Positions 51,538 to 61,170 of a stretch of 64,000 bases of DNA are shown here, one piece after another. Position 1 is the first letter of the stretch; every line of letters begins with the position of its first letter. The notes under the pieces are model-generated. The model ran no database searches. It saw only the letters and a list, made by a program, of their open reading frames with translations, and had not been told where the DNA came from. The position numbers were made by a program, and so were the translations under genes. The DNA comes from Tectiglobus sp965223355 (GTDB lineage Bacteria; Pseudomonadota; Alphaproteobacteria; Rhizobiales; Hyphomicrobiaceae). The DNA lies in contig CBDCWE010000003.1 in assembly GCA_965223355.1 (NCBI GenBank), forward strand, positions 3,844,001-3,908,000, read 5' to 3'.

Positions 51538-52748
51538 CTACTCAGTTCCGGCCGGGCCGAGGGCATGCCGCTCGGTACCCGCTCGCTCGACATGCTGGCG
51601 CGCGTTCGATGCCGGTTGTCGAGCCTTGCCCAAAGCGAACTTGCGACCTCCTCAAAGGTCGAGCGCGCTGCATATCTCAGCCCGAGCAAAAGCGGCAGCA
51701 AGGCGTGCGAAGGCCGTTGCGCCCGCGCCATGTGATAGGCGGCGCGGATGACTATGAACGCAAACTGGTCGGACCGGTCCTTCGTGTGTGCCCAGTGGGC
51801 CAGCTCGGGCAAGGCGCTCATAAGGTGCGCCCAGGCCTTGGGTTCGGTGATGCCGCCGTTGAGCGTCAGCGCCAGCAGATATGAGGCACGGGCCTCAAGG
51901 CGGACGTGGGTCGGCAAAGCGGCCTCGATGGCCGGCCACTCGGCGTCGGCGGCGTGTAGGGTGGGCCAGCTGGACGGTTGAACGGTTGCACCGAAGACAT
52001 GGGTGAGGCGGGCCAGACAAACGGCCCGCGCGTTGGCCTGTGCGCGCCGCGCGGTGACCGCTGCCGCATGCCGGCGATAGTAAAGAACCGTTCGATCGAG
52101 GTTGGCGAAGTCTCCGACCGTCGATAGCCTGAGCCATAGATCGAAATCTTCGGCCGGCTCGAACCCATGTCGATAGCCGCCCACGGCTTCGAGCGCATCC
52201 CGCCGCATCATCACGGCTGGATGGCAGAACGGGGCGCCAAAAGCGAGATAGGCCCGGCAGTCCGACGGGCGAAATGGATATCGACCCTGCGAGCATTGCG
52301 CGCCGTGCGCGTCGATATAGCGAACCTGACCGCCGACAGCGACGACACTCGGGTGGTTGTCAAGGTAATCGGCTTGCAACTCCAGCCGCAGCGGCAGGGC
52401 TATATCATCGGCATCCATTCGCGCGATATAGGGCGCACGTGCAACCGCGCGCCCAGCCTCGAGGGCATCGACAATACCAGTCTCGGGGTTCGATAAAACA
52501 CGAATTCCGGCGTGCTGTCTCGATGCCGCCCCGAGCAGTGATCGGGTTGCGTCGGTCGAGCCGTCATCGATGATGATGAACTCAATATCTTGATTACTCT
52601 GCCCTAGAATACTGTCGACAGCGGCGGTGAGGTAGGCCTCACCGTTGCGCACCGGCATGATAACGCTAATGCGGGGGGCCGTGGCTCTCGCCCCATAGAT
52701 TGAGGTCGAACAGCCCGTTCTGACCCAGCCTTGGTTAGACTTACTCAT
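51534..52748 (-). CDS. GT2-family glycosyltransferase
   Basis: 404 residues. The GT2 domain starts PRISVIMPVRNGEAYLTAAVD. It has FIIIDDGSTDATRS, VARAPYIARMDADDIALPLRL (DxD), GGQVRYIDAHGAQC, and FCHPAVMMRRDALEAVGGY with the acceptor-side EDFDLWLRL. The C-terminal 150 residues are helical and family-specific. It is the first gene of a two-gene operon on the minus strand, converging on the ABC exporter pair. It is likely to act on the glycan exported by that transporter. Confidence 0.92.
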   Translation of the reverse strand: MSKSNQGWVRTGCSTSIYGARATAPRISVIMPVRNGEAYLTAAVDSILGQSNQDIEFIIIDDGSTDATRSLLGAASRQHAGIRVLSNPETGIVDALEAGRAVARAPYIARMDADDIALPLRLELQADYLDNHPSVVAVGGQVRYIDAHGAQCSQGRYPFRPSDCRAYLAFGAPFCHPAVMMRRDALEAVGGYRHGFEPAEDFDLWLRLSTVGDFANLDRTVLYYRRHAAAVTARRAQANARAVCLARLTHVFGATVQPSSWPTLHAADAEWPAIEAALPTHVRLEARASYLLALTLNGGITEPKAWAHLMSALPELAHWAHTKDRSDQFAFIVIRAAYHMARAQRPSHALLPLLLGLRYAARSTFEEVASSLWARLDNRHRTRASMSSERVPSGMPSARPELSR

Positions 52749-53120
52749 CTTCGTGCCTCGGTCGTAAACTGCACTCCTGCTGTAGTCCTCGCGCCGGCCA
52801 TCTGATCCGGCACCCCATGGCCGGCGACGCCGTCGTCAACTAAGTCTTCGCTTCCGGTCCCGCCGTTGGCCGTGAACCCTGGCCACCAGTGATCTGCATC
52901 AAGGCTGCTTGCCACCGGGACGGTCGTCAGCCGCTGCTTTTGCCCGACCTCCAAGCCCGCGGCGGTCAGCAGCGCATTCCCGCTGCTACGCGTGCCGCTG
53001 CGCAAATCACTGCCGACGCTCGATGCAGATGCACCTGTGATGCGTGCTGATGCCGCTTGGTACAGACCGAACTCCAGCGCACGTTATATCAGCTGTCTTA
53101 ACGTCATCCAGCTGAAATGC

Positions 53121-53154
53121 AAGCTTAAGCGTGTATAAAGCTTAAGCGTGTATA
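53121..53154. repeat. 17-bp tandem duplication
   Basis: Two perfect adjacent copies of AAGCTTAAGCGTGTATA. Each unit contains the palindrome GCTTAAGC. It lies in an AT-rich patch about 370 bases before the glycosyltransferase operon start and could be an operator or promoter element. Confidence 0.75.
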
Positions 53155-53625
53155 ATAGTACAAGGCACAATCAACAGCGTAACAGACTGCGGACCGGGCG
53201 CCGGCCTGATGGGTGATGCTGTGATCGCTAGCGCGCAGGGTTGAGCGATGCGCTTCAGGGACAGCCGTCGGGTGGAAGGATGTATCGCGTTATTTCACGA
53301 CCGTGACGGCGGCGCCGGTTCGGCTCGATCGGTGTCGGCGGGCGCTCGCGGTTGTCGGTGTGGCCGCCGCAGCTCAACGACGTCGCGCGGTTTGCGGGCC
53401 GCCGGCAGGATCTGCAGTGGAACACATCCCGCCCGTTGCCGATCCGGTCCCCGCGGCGCTCGCCGCCTGGCAGCACCGCGACAATGCCATCATCGTGGCA
53501 AGTAGCCGCCGGCAAGCAAACTTCAACGGCCCGTCAGCGTTACGATTCGAGAATGGCTTCAACGACGACCTGAATGTCGCGCGGCCTCAACGTCGATTGG
53601 ATCATTTCCGCTCTTCACGCGGGTC

Positions 53626-53759
53626 TAGAGCAACCTGCCTTTATTCGGAATCGGAACGATCCCGAATAAAGGCAGGTTGCTCGCCTCTAAAGTGGCGATC
53701 ATCTTTGTGCTTTAAGTTGGAACCGCAATAGCGGTTCCAACTTAAAGCACGATGATCTA
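53626..53759 (+). repeat. R1 palindromic element, copy E
   Basis: 134 bp. It is three bases shorter than other full copies (AGGTTGCTC in place of AGAAAGTTGCTC, which makes the first hairpin perfect out to its base). TA flanks at 53626-53627 and 53758-53759. It faces opposite to copy D. Confidence 0.9.
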
Positions 53760-53787
53760 AATCGCCGGCGCGCGGGATGGTCCGATC

Positions 53788-55104
53788 TCAATCAGCACGG
53801 CCATAAGGGGCCGGCGCATCGGCCGGTGCGATCGGCGCGGTCTCAGGCTGTTCGGGCTGTGGCAATTCCGCGGTGGGATCGGCTCGCGGGTCGAGTTCAT
53901 AGACCGCCGGTGTTGTGCGCGGCACCAGCACGAAATCTTCGCGGTGGCGAGCGGGAAGCTGCGGCCGCAGCTGGCTGCGGATCGTCATTGTCGCGGTGAT
54001 CGCAAGGTGTGCAATCGTGGTGACCGCAAACAGGGCGTATGGCCCGAACATGTCCATGGCGACGGAGGCGACGATCGGGCCCAGCACCGCGCCGATCGAA
54101 AAGATCAATAACAGGCTGCTGGCAACCTCGACGGCGCGGCGCTTACTGACCAGATCGTTGATGTGGGCAAGCGCCAAGGTGTAGATCGGGAAGTTGGCAG
54201 CGCCAAACAGTGCAATGCTGGCAAACGCCAACCACAGGTTGTCACCAGGCGCGATGGCAAGGCCGAGCCCGCCGACTGCGGCGGCCAGCCCCGCGATCGC
54301 CAAAAAAATGCGGCGGCCGAAACGATCGGACAGGCTGCCGATCGGCCATTGCGTGATCGCACCTGCCATCACCCCGGTCGCCACAAACAGCGCCACGCCG
54401 CCGGTCGAATAGCCGATCGCCTTGCCGAACACCGGCGTCAACATCCAGAACGCACCGTTGGTGACGCCGCTGAGAAACGCCGCCAGCCATGCCGCCGGAG
54501 AAATGTAGAACAACCAACCGAGCCTGAGCCTGGCCCGCTTCGGCGGCACCGGGGCGATCGTCGCCGTCAACGCGATTGGCAGCGCTGCCACCGAGAACAG
54601 GATCGCAACCATCGAGAACAATTGAAAATCCGCTGGTGAACTCATCGAGATCATCTGCATGCCCGCCATTAGGGCAACGAGGTGGATCAACGTATAGGCG
54701 CCGAGCACCCGCCCGCGGGTTTCCTGTTCCGTTGCCGCCGACAGCCAGCTCTCGATCGCCAGCAATATGCCGGCAACCGAAACGCCGGTGACAAGACGCA
54801 GCGCACTCCACAAAACTGGGTCGGGACTCATCGCATGGATCAGCGGGGCCACCGACGCGACGGCGGAAAACGCTGCAAAGGCTCTGATATGGCCGACCCG
54901 CCCGATCACGCCCGGTCCGAGCAGACAACCGCCGATCTGGCCGAGATAGTAGGCAGCCCCCATCAGACCGATATGGATGTCGGTGAAGCCATCGATCTGC
55001 GCGCGCAAGGGTAGGGCGACGGAAAACAGCCCGCCGCCCAACATCAACACGCCGGTTGCCAGCAACAACGCTGTGACCGGTCGCAGGATCCCTGTCACCG
55101 CCAT
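53788..55104 (-). CDS. MFS transporter
   Basis: 438 residues with 12 hydrophobic segments and a hydrophilic Pro-rich tail of about 50 residues (ELPQPEQPETAPIAPADAPA). The first helix region is LLLATGVLMLGGGLFSVALP. The loop 2-3 motif is GVIGRVGHIRAFA, and the equivalent in the second half is GSLSDRFGRRIFL. It matches the YcaD/UMF-type carriers of unknown substrate. GAGGTGAACA precedes ATG 55104. The gene is transcribed away from the indolepyruvate oxidoreductase start but on the same strand. Confidence 0.9.
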   Translation of the reverse strand: MAVTGILRPVTALLLATGVLMLGGGLFSVALPLRAQIDGFTDIHIGLMGAAYYLGQIGGCLLGPGVIGRVGHIRAFAAFSAVASVAPLIHAMSPDPVLWSALRLVTGVSVAGILLAIESWLSAATEQETRGRVLGAYTLIHLVALMAGMQMISMSSPADFQLFSMVAILFSVAALPIALTATIAPVPPKRARLRLGWLFYISPAAWLAAFLSGVTNGAFWMLTPVFGKAIGYSTGGVALFVATGVMAGAITQWPIGSLSDRFGRRIFLAIAGLAAAVGGLGLAIAPGDNLWLAFASIALFGAANFPIYTLALAHINDLVSKRRAVEVASSLLLIFSIGAVLGPIVASVAMDMFGPYALFAVTTIAHLAITATMTIRSQLRPQLPARHREDFVLVPRTTPAVYELDPRADPTAELPQPEQPETAPIAPADAPAPYGRAD

Positions 55105-55334
55105 TGTTCACCTCGAAGGCCAAGAGTGGAGCTGCCGGGAAGCTGGCAGTCTCGCACCGCCATCATCGCGCCATTCACTATTGGTGTTCGAGGCGGCTGG
55201 AAAGTAATGGATGCGACGCCGCTATTCCGAACACGACATGACGTTGCCGCGATGCCGGCGCATGGACGTCTGTTGCACAGCCGCCTGCATCCCGATGTGC
55301 GACTGCAGCGCTTCCGCGGATGGCGCCTGGACGC

Positions 55335-58300
55335 CTATTCCGCCGCCACCTTGACCGGGCTTGGGCGATCGAGTTCGCCGAGTAGCGACGTCTGCCGGGC
55401 CATCGCTTTGTCGTAGTTGGCCTGTTTGACGTGACCGAAGCCCTTGATCTCCAGCGGCAGGCCGGCAAGCGCCGTGATGGTTGCGTGCGTCGCGCTGGAA
55501 AGCTGCGGTACGATCTTGTCGAGCAGCGCCTCGTAGTCGGCGATCATCTGGCGTTCGCGCTTGCGCTCGGGCGTGTATCCGAACACGTCCCATCGCCCGC
55601 CACGCAGGCCCTTGCACTTGGCCAGGACACGGAACACGCGCATCATCCAGGGGCCGAACGTCATCTTGTAGGGATGCCCGGTGAGCTTGTCGCGATGCCA
55701 CCAGGACATCAGCGGCGGGGCGAGGTGAAACTCGATCTTGCCGACACCATCGAAGTTGGCTTGGATCTGCTGTGTGAATGCGTCGCTTGTGTACATGCGT
55801 GCGACTTCGTACTCGTCCTTGTAGGCAAGCAGCTTGAAATAGCCGCGCGCGGCGGCTTCGGCGAGGCCCTTGCGGCCGGGCGCGGCAGCCTCTTCCCTGG
55901 CTGCGATCCAGTCGATCTTGGCCTTGTACTTCTGGGCCAGAGCAGCGTCCTGATAGTCGGTGAGCATCGCCACGCGCCGCGCAACAATGGCCTCGAGCGT
56001 TTCGGGCTGGTCCGCGCCGGCCTCGCCCTGCGGTTTTGCAACGCGGTCCAGCGCCGTTCTGTCGTGGGCTGCGAGCCGGCCGAATCGGAAAGCCTGGCGG
56101 TTCATTTCCACGGCCGCGCCATTGAGCTTGATGGCGTCTTCGATGGCCTCGCCACCAACCGGCAGGTGACCGAGCTGATAGGCCATACCGAGCAGGAACA
56201 TGTTGGAGGCGATCGAGTCGCCAAACAGCTTCAAGGCATAGTCATGGGCATCAACTGCCACCAGCTGTCCCCGGCGCACGCGATCAGCAATTGACTGCTG
56301 CAAGGTCTGGCCCGGCACCTGCAATAGCGGATCACGGGTGAAGTCGCCGGTCGTCATCTCGTAGGTATTGACGACCACGGCCGATGCATCGGGCTTGATC
56401 GCTTCCAGCACCTTGTTGGATGCCGTCACCACCAGATCGCCGCCGAGCACCAGGTCAGCGCTGCCGACACCAACCCGGATCGCGTGGATTTGTTCCGGGG
56501 TCTTGGCGATCTTGAGGTGGCAGGCAACGGCGCCGCCCTTCTGCGCCAGCCCCGCCATATCGATGCTGCCGAAGCCCTTGCCTTCGATATGTGCAGCCTG
56601 CCCGACGATCGCGGAAATGGTCACGACACCAGTGCCGCCAACGCCGGTGATGATCATCGAAAACGGTTTGTCGCCGAGCGTCGGGCTTTCAGGTTCCGGC
56701 AAGCTGGCGAGCATGTCGACAATGGCGCCGTGGCCCTTGGCGGCGCCGTCCGCCTTTTTCGGCTTGGCACCGTGCAGGGTGACGAAGCTCGGACAGAAGC
56801 CCTCAATGCAGGAGAAGTCCTTGTTGCACGCGGACTGGTCGATTTGGCGTTTGCGACCGAGTTCCGTTTCGAGCGGCAGCACCGCGACGCAGTTCGATTT
56901 GACGCCGCAGTCGCCGCAGCCTTCGCAGACTTGTGGATTGATGAAGACGCGCTTGTCGGGATCCGGGAACGTGCCGCGCTTGCGGCGGCGGCGCTTTTCC
57001 GAGGCGCAGGTCTGATCGTAGATCATCGCCGTGACGCCTTCGATCTGCGCCAGCTCATTCTGGACGCTCATGAGATCGCGGCGGTGATGCACCTTCACAT
57101 TGCGCGGCATGTTCGAGCTAACGCCGTACTTATCCGGCTCGTCGGTGACGACGTCGACGCGCTTGACCCCTTCCGCCAACAGTTGGGCGGCGATGCTCTG
57201 CGGCGTCTGTCCGCCGTCCAGCGACTGCCCGCCGGTCATCGCGACGGCATCGTTGTAGAGGATTTTGTAGGTCAGCGTGGTATTTGCGGCGACGGCGGCG
57301 CGCACCGCCAGGCTGCCGGAATGAATATAGGTTCCGTCCCCAAGGTTCTGGAACACGTGCGGGCGTTTGGAAAACGGCGCCTCGCCGATCCAGTTCGCGC
57401 CTTCGCCGCCCATGTGAGTCCAGCCATCGGTCGACCGGTCCATCCATTGTGCCATGTAGTGGCAGCCGATGCCGGCATAGGCGTGCGCTCCGTCCGGAAC
57501 CTGGGTCGAGGTGTTGTGCGGACAGCCGGCGCAGAAATAGGGCGTGCGAATGAAGGCCTCGGGCGTCACCGGCTTGTTGCCGCGGATCTGCTTGAGTTCC
57601 GAGACCTGCCGTTTGATGGCATCGCCGCCGAGTTCGGCCTGGATCAGGCGTTCGCCGACGGCAATCGCAACCTCGGTCGGGTCCAGGGCACCTTTGGCCG
57701 GGAACAGCCATTGATCGTGCTCGTCCTTCTTGCCGAGCACGCGCGGGCGAACGTCGAGATCGAAGAGCTGCTCCTTGATCTGTGTTTCGATCAGCGAACG
57801 TTTCTCTTCGACGACAACGATAAGATCCAAACCGTCCGCGAACCTGGCAATGCCTTCGGGTTCAAGCGGCCAGGTCATGGCGACCTTATAGAGCCGGATG
57901 CCGATTTCGTTGGCCTTGACCTCGTCGATGCCGAGCATGTCGAAGGCGGCCCGCACATCGAGATAGCTCTTACCCGTCGACACGATGCCGATGCGCGCAT
58001 TGGCACCGCCGCTCATGATGATTTTGTCGAGGTTGTTGGCGCGCGCGAAGGCGAGCATTGCCGCGCGCTTGTTGTCGTGCAGGCGTTCTTCCTTTTCAAG
58101 TGCCTGATCGCCGAGACGAATGTTGAGGCCGGCTGCGGGGATCCGACAGTCCTCTTGGCTCGGGACCTTGACCTTAATGCGCTCCAGGCGCCCGTCGACG
58201 GTTGCGGTCGATTCGATGTTGTCCTTGACGCATTTGAGGCCGACCCAGACACCGGCGTAGCGCGACAATGCATAGCCCAGAATGCCGTAGTCGAGGATCT

Positions 58301-58832
58301 CCTGGACGCCGCCCGGATTGAGCACGGGCATCATGTAGTCGACGAACGCGAACTCGGATTGGTGTGCCGATGTCGAGCTTTCGCAAGTGTGATCGTCCCC
58401 CATCAGCGCTAGGACGCCGCCATGTTGCGAACTGCCGGCGTGGTTGGCGTGGCGGAAAACATCGCCGGTGCGGTCGACGCCGGGTCCCTTGCCGTACCAC
58501 AACCCGAACACGCCATCGAACTTGCCCTCACCGCGCAGCTCCGCCTGTTGCGAGCCCCACAACGCCGTGGCGGCAAGGTCCTCGTTGAGGCCCGGTTGGA
58601 ACAGCACGTCATTGGACTTGAGCAGTTTGTCGACCCGCAGAAGTGCGCCCTCGAGACCGGCAATCGGCGAACCGCGATAACCGGAAACGTAGCCGGCCGT
58701 ATTGAGCCCGGCCCGACGATCGATTTCCTTCTGCATCAGCAGCAGCCGCACCACCGCCTGCGATCCGTTGAGGATCTGATAATCATCGTTGAGGTCGAAT
58801 TTGCTGTCTAGGCTGGCGACACGCTTCGGCAT
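55335..58832 (-). CDS. Indolepyruvate ferredoxin oxidoreductase (fused single-chain)
   Basis: 1165 residues, the single-chain type. It decarboxylates aryl pyruvates (indolepyruvate, phenylpyruvate) or branched 2-oxo acids to acyl-CoA, reducing ferredoxin. The TPP domain (about 430-600) has TPYFCAGCPHNTST and GIGCHYMAQWMDR, then AMTGGQSLDGGQT. The 4Fe-4S region is VCEGCGDCGVKSNC (about 634) with further Cys in CIEGFCPS. The gamma-like domain starts SMIITGVGGTGVVTISAIVG (about 725) with GLAQKGGAVACHL. The C-terminal DUF6537-like part has HLAPPLMSWW. GAGGTGCTCC precedes ATG 58832. It fits the amino acid catabolism theme; the oxygen-tolerant fused form is common in aerobic proteobacteria. Confidence 0.95.
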   Translation of the reverse strand: MPKRVASLDSKFDLNDDYQILNGSQAVVRLLLMQKEIDRRAGLNTAGYVSGYRGSPIAGLEGALLRVDKLLKSNDVLFQPGLNEDLAATALWGSQQAELRGEGKFDGVFGLWYGKGPGVDRTGDVFRHANHAGSSQHGGVLALMGDDHTCESSTSAHQSEFAFVDYMMPVLNPGGVQEILDYGILGYALSRYAGVWVGLKCVKDNIESTATVDGRLERIKVKVPSQEDCRIPAAGLNIRLGDQALEKEERLHDNKRAAMLAFARANNLDKIIMSGGANARIGIVSTGKSYLDVRAAFDMLGIDEVKANEIGIRLYKVAMTWPLEPEGIARFADGLDLIVVVEEKRSLIETQIKEQLFDLDVRPRVLGKKDEHDQWLFPAKGALDPTEVAIAVGERLIQAELGGDAIKRQVSELKQIRGNKPVTPEAFIRTPYFCAGCPHNTSTQVPDGAHAYAGIGCHYMAQWMDRSTDGWTHMGGEGANWIGEAPFSKRPHVFQNLGDGTYIHSGSLAVRAAVAANTTLTYKILYNDAVAMTGGQSLDGGQTPQSIAAQLLAEGVKRVDVVTDEPDKYGVSSNMPRNVKVHHRRDLMSVQNELAQIEGVTAMIYDQTCASEKRRRRKRGTFPDPDKRVFINPQVCEGCGDCGVKSNCVAVLPLETELGRKRQIDQSACNKDFSCIEGFCPSFVTLHGAKPKKADGAAKGHGAIVDMLASLPEPESPTLGDKPFSMIITGVGGTGVVTISAIVGQAAHIEGKGFGSIDMAGLAQKGGAVACHLKIAKTPEQIHAIRVGVGSADLVLGGDLVVTASNKVLEAIKPDASAVVVNTYEMTTGDFTRDPLLQVPGQTLQQSIADRVRRGQLVAVDAHDYALKLFGDSIASNMFLLGMAYQLGHLPVGGEAIEDAIKLNGAAVEMNRQAFRFGRLAAHDRTALDRVAKPQGEAGADQPETLEAIVARRVAMLTDYQDAALAQKYKAKIDWIAAREEAAAPGRKGLAEAAARGYFKLLAYKDEYEVARMYTSDAFTQQIQANFDGVGKIEFHLAPPLMSWWHRDKLTGHPYKMTFGPWMMRVFRVLAKCKGLRGGRWDVFGYTPERKRERQMIADYEALLDKIVPQLSSATHATITALAGLPLEIKGFGHVKQANYDKAMARQTSLLGELDRPSPVKVAAE

Positions 58833-59129
58833 GGAGCACCTCGGTTCGCTCGGTTGAGCGGAAACAGGATCGATCCGCCGTAGTCATGAACGGCGCCATG
58901 ACCAGCGGATTTAGGTCAGCGCTACTGACATAATAAACATATGTTTCCTACGACGGAAGTCTTAATTAGAAGGGTGGGGATGCCTGAAATTCAATAGTCA
59001 ACGCCGCCTTATGGAATAACTTTCCTGAAAGATCACGCCAAAGTTCAGGACCTGCGGCACCGCCCACGGGCTTCGCCGATATCGGCCCAACGAAGCCCTG
59101 CAGGCGCATCTGGCAGTGCAAAATCGCGC

Positions 59130-59447
59130 TTAGGCGAGATCGCCGACTTTGCCGAACTTCTCAGCAAGTAGATAGTAGAACGTCACGCGCTGCTTGCGAT
59201 GATCGCCCTTCATTGCCTCACACACCTCCTTGATCGCCTTGTCGAGTTCGGCATCGGAGCCGGTAAGTCCGAGCTTTTTCTTGCACCAGCTGTCGCGCAC
59301 GCGTGCAAGTTCATCCTTCGACGAACACGACACCAGCGAGGCATCCTTGCTTTTCAGTGCAATGCCCAGATGTTTGACAATCCCGGACACGGCGTTTTCA
59401 TCAGCGCTTGCGGCATAGCGTTTCACATCATCGAGATACTCGGACAT
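59130..59447 (-). CDS. DUF2853 family protein
   Basis: 105 residues, cytosolic and helical: MSEYLDDVKRYAASADENAV, then VSCSSKDELARVRDSWCKKKLGL, then VTFYYLLAEKFGKVGDL. Two Cys are spaced around the DELARVRDSW core. This small protein is widespread in alphaproteobacteria and of unknown function. AAGGAG precedes the ATG at 59447. The upstream and downstream gaps show no partner. Confidence 0.85.
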   Translation of the reverse strand: MSEYLDDVKRYAASADENAVSGIVKHLGIALKSKDASLVSCSSKDELARVRDSWCKKKLGLTGSDAELDKAIKEVCEAMKGDHRKQRVTFYYLLAEKFGKVGDLA

Positions 59448-59631
59448 GGAATGATCTCCTTTAGTCGACGTGCCTGTTCACCCAGGCCGTAACGGTTCTG
59501 CAATTGCGCGTTCGCCGGCTCCAGTTTTTGTCTGGCTGACGCACGGCACAAATCGACTCACTCTGCGCCTGCAGATAATACCGCAACTTGAGGAGATTTC
59601 GAGGTTTTTAGGCGGTTAGATGTTGACAGCC

Positions 59632-60687
59632 TCAAACCACGGCGGCGGCGTGCAGCGGATTTGGCAGACCTGTAATTATTTCGCGAAACTGCATGTAGTT
59701 TTCGTGAATGCCGGCCGCCGCACGATCCGTTGCCGCGAGCCGGACGACGGCTTCGCGTGCCAGATGCGTGATGGCGCGTTGAATGTCGGCGGGAAGGGCG
59801 GCGCTGGTAACGCCACGCGCTTGCATGAGATGGCCTGCGACCATGCCGTCATGGGCTGAATGCTCGGCCAGGGCTTGGTTATAAGCTTCCGACGCTGCGG
59901 CCGCGATCGTCGCTTGCGCCGCGGCCCCGATGGTCTCCCAGACCTGCCTGTCGAGCGTCAGCGACAGCGCCACGCCGCTGCGGTTGATCCCGTCACGATA
60001 CCAGAAACGGTGGGCTGGCGCCGGTTGTGCGGCCAGGAACGCGGTCTGGCCGGCCAGGGGTTCGACCACGTCCACGTCGCAGGCGGCCGTATCTCTGTTG
60101 CAGTTGGCAAGACCCAGGCCACGTGCGACGTCTCCGGCAAGGCCCGTGGTCATGATCCGATGCCCGGCCAGATCGGCCAAACTGTCGAGCGCCATGGTGC
60201 TCCACAGGCCGGGTTGGCGACCGGAATGGCCGGCCGGCAGCGCTTTCAGGCCCAGCCCTTCGTAGACCTCGTCGCAATACATCTGGCCGCCGGCGGCCGT
60301 CATCCAGGTTGCGAAATCCGCGGGCGCAAGGCCCAGGTCACCCGGCAGCGCCTGGAAATAGTTCAAAGCCGGATGGGCCGCCGTGTAATCATGATCGCAG
60401 CCGAAACAGGCAACCGCCAGACCACGTCGGATGGCATCAACGCCGCCCGCCGGGCTATCGAGAATTGCAAGCTTGATGCGGCCATCGGACAGCGCACCAA
60501 TGCGCAGCGCCAGTCGGTCGGCACGATCGCGCAAATAGTGCGGCGTGGAACTCGGTGCGAGCACGGTCGCAATCTCAACCCTGGCCTGCGTATTCGCCGG
60601 GCGAGCCTGGGTTTCATCGGCCGCGACCGTAGCGCCGGTGGCTGCGACGGCCGCCCCGGAAGACTTCAGAAATGTGCGCCGATCCAT
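59632..60687 (-). CDS. TRAP-type solute-binding protein with Tat signal
   Basis: 351 residues beginning MDRRTFLKSSGAAVAATGAT, a twin-arginine signal. The mature part has a DctP-like organisation (EIATVLAPSSTPHYLRDRADRLA, LAILDSPAGGVDAIRRG, DVVEPLAGQTAFLAAQ, ENYMQFRE), but the family motifs are weaker than in the DctP at 37.6 kb. No permease genes are next to it, so it is an orphan receptor or works with a distant permease. Cys residues (CFGCDHDY, MYCDEVY) are more frequent than usual. GGTGGGC precedes ATG 60687. Confidence 0.78.
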   Translation of the reverse strand: MDRRTFLKSSGAAVAATGATVAADETQARPANTQARVEIATVLAPSSTPHYLRDRADRLALRIGALSDGRIKLAILDSPAGGVDAIRRGLAVACFGCDHDYTAAHPALNYFQALPGDLGLAPADFATWMTAAGGQMYCDEVYEGLGLKALPAGHSGRQPGLWSTMALDSLADLAGHRIMTTGLAGDVARGLGLANCNRDTAACDVDVVEPLAGQTAFLAAQPAPAHRFWYRDGINRSGVALSLTLDRQVWETIGAAAQATIAAAASEAYNQALAEHSAHDGMVAGHLMQARGVTSAALPADIQRAITHLAREAVVRLAATDRAAAGIHENYMQFREIITGLPNPLHAAAVV

Positions 60688-60738
60688 GACTGCCCACCAT
60701 CAATGACTGACAACGACTGATCTAATTGTGACACGGTA

Positions 60739-60862
60739 TTCTGAACTCCGACCCTGCGCACCCGAAGTGTCTCCGCCAGAAAACGAGCCAACCTGTTGTT
60801 GGTGTTCTGGATTAACAAACGCTTCCCGACCTGCGCCCGGGAGTCAAGCGTTTGATCCAGAC
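60739..60862 (-). repeat. R3 dispersed repeat, copy 2
   Basis: Matches 44620-44742 in the opposite orientation. It contains a long palindrome, TCTGGATTAACAAACGCTTC with GTCAAGCGTTTGATCCAGA. It directly abuts an R2 element. Confidence 0.6.
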
Positions 60863-60865
60863 CAC

Positions 60866-61030
60866 TAGCGAGCCTCCGAACACATCATGGGTTTCCAAAG
60901 GGCAATGCCCTTTGGCGGGATCGTTAAGGGCCGCGCCCTTAACCAATCGCCGCCAAGCGGCGATCCTTGAGGGGCTGTCCGCCCCTCAAACACCCCGACC
61001 AGGGGATGATATCCCCTGGACCCCGGATTT
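60866..61030 (-). repeat. R2 structured repeat, near-full copy
   Basis: Starts TA-GCGAGCCTCCGAACACATC. Contains CCAAAGGGCAATGCCCTTTGG, TTAAGGGCCGCGCCCTTAA, the GATCGCC/GGCGATC hairpin, GAGGGGC/GCCCCTC and CCAGGGGATGATATCCCCTGG. This copy shows the uninterrupted sequence at the site where IS110 inserted in the 8.6-kb copy. Confidence 0.85.
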
Positions 61031-61170
61031 GTTTAAAACTCAAAAAAATTATGTATAGCAGAAAATTACATCGATGAATTAAAGTTGAGAACGGGGTTGC
61101 CTGGCAACTTTATCACACGCAAGCGAGTCGAGAGTGTGTCGGCGCACGGGCCAATTGATCGGCGTTTCGG

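Larger units (their letters stand above)
52749..53787. other. Gene-poor gap upstream of the glycosyltransferase operon
   Basis: About 1040 bases. Contains a 17-bp direct repeat (53121-53154) in an AT-rich patch and R1 copy E (53626-53759). A short frame from a TTG at 53005 overlaps the glycosyltransferase start by four bases, but it has no ribosome site or family. No other gene seen. Confidence 0.6.

Noticed and set aside
52745..53005. 86-codon frame overlapping the glycosyltransferase start by four bases
   Set aside because: The ATGA overlap suggested coupling, but the start is a TTG without ribosome site, and the translation is compositionally odd with no family.
56484..58412. 642-codon open frame on the plus strand
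   Set aside because: It is antisense to the indolepyruvate oxidoreductase, which has clear cofactor motifs. The antisense product has none.
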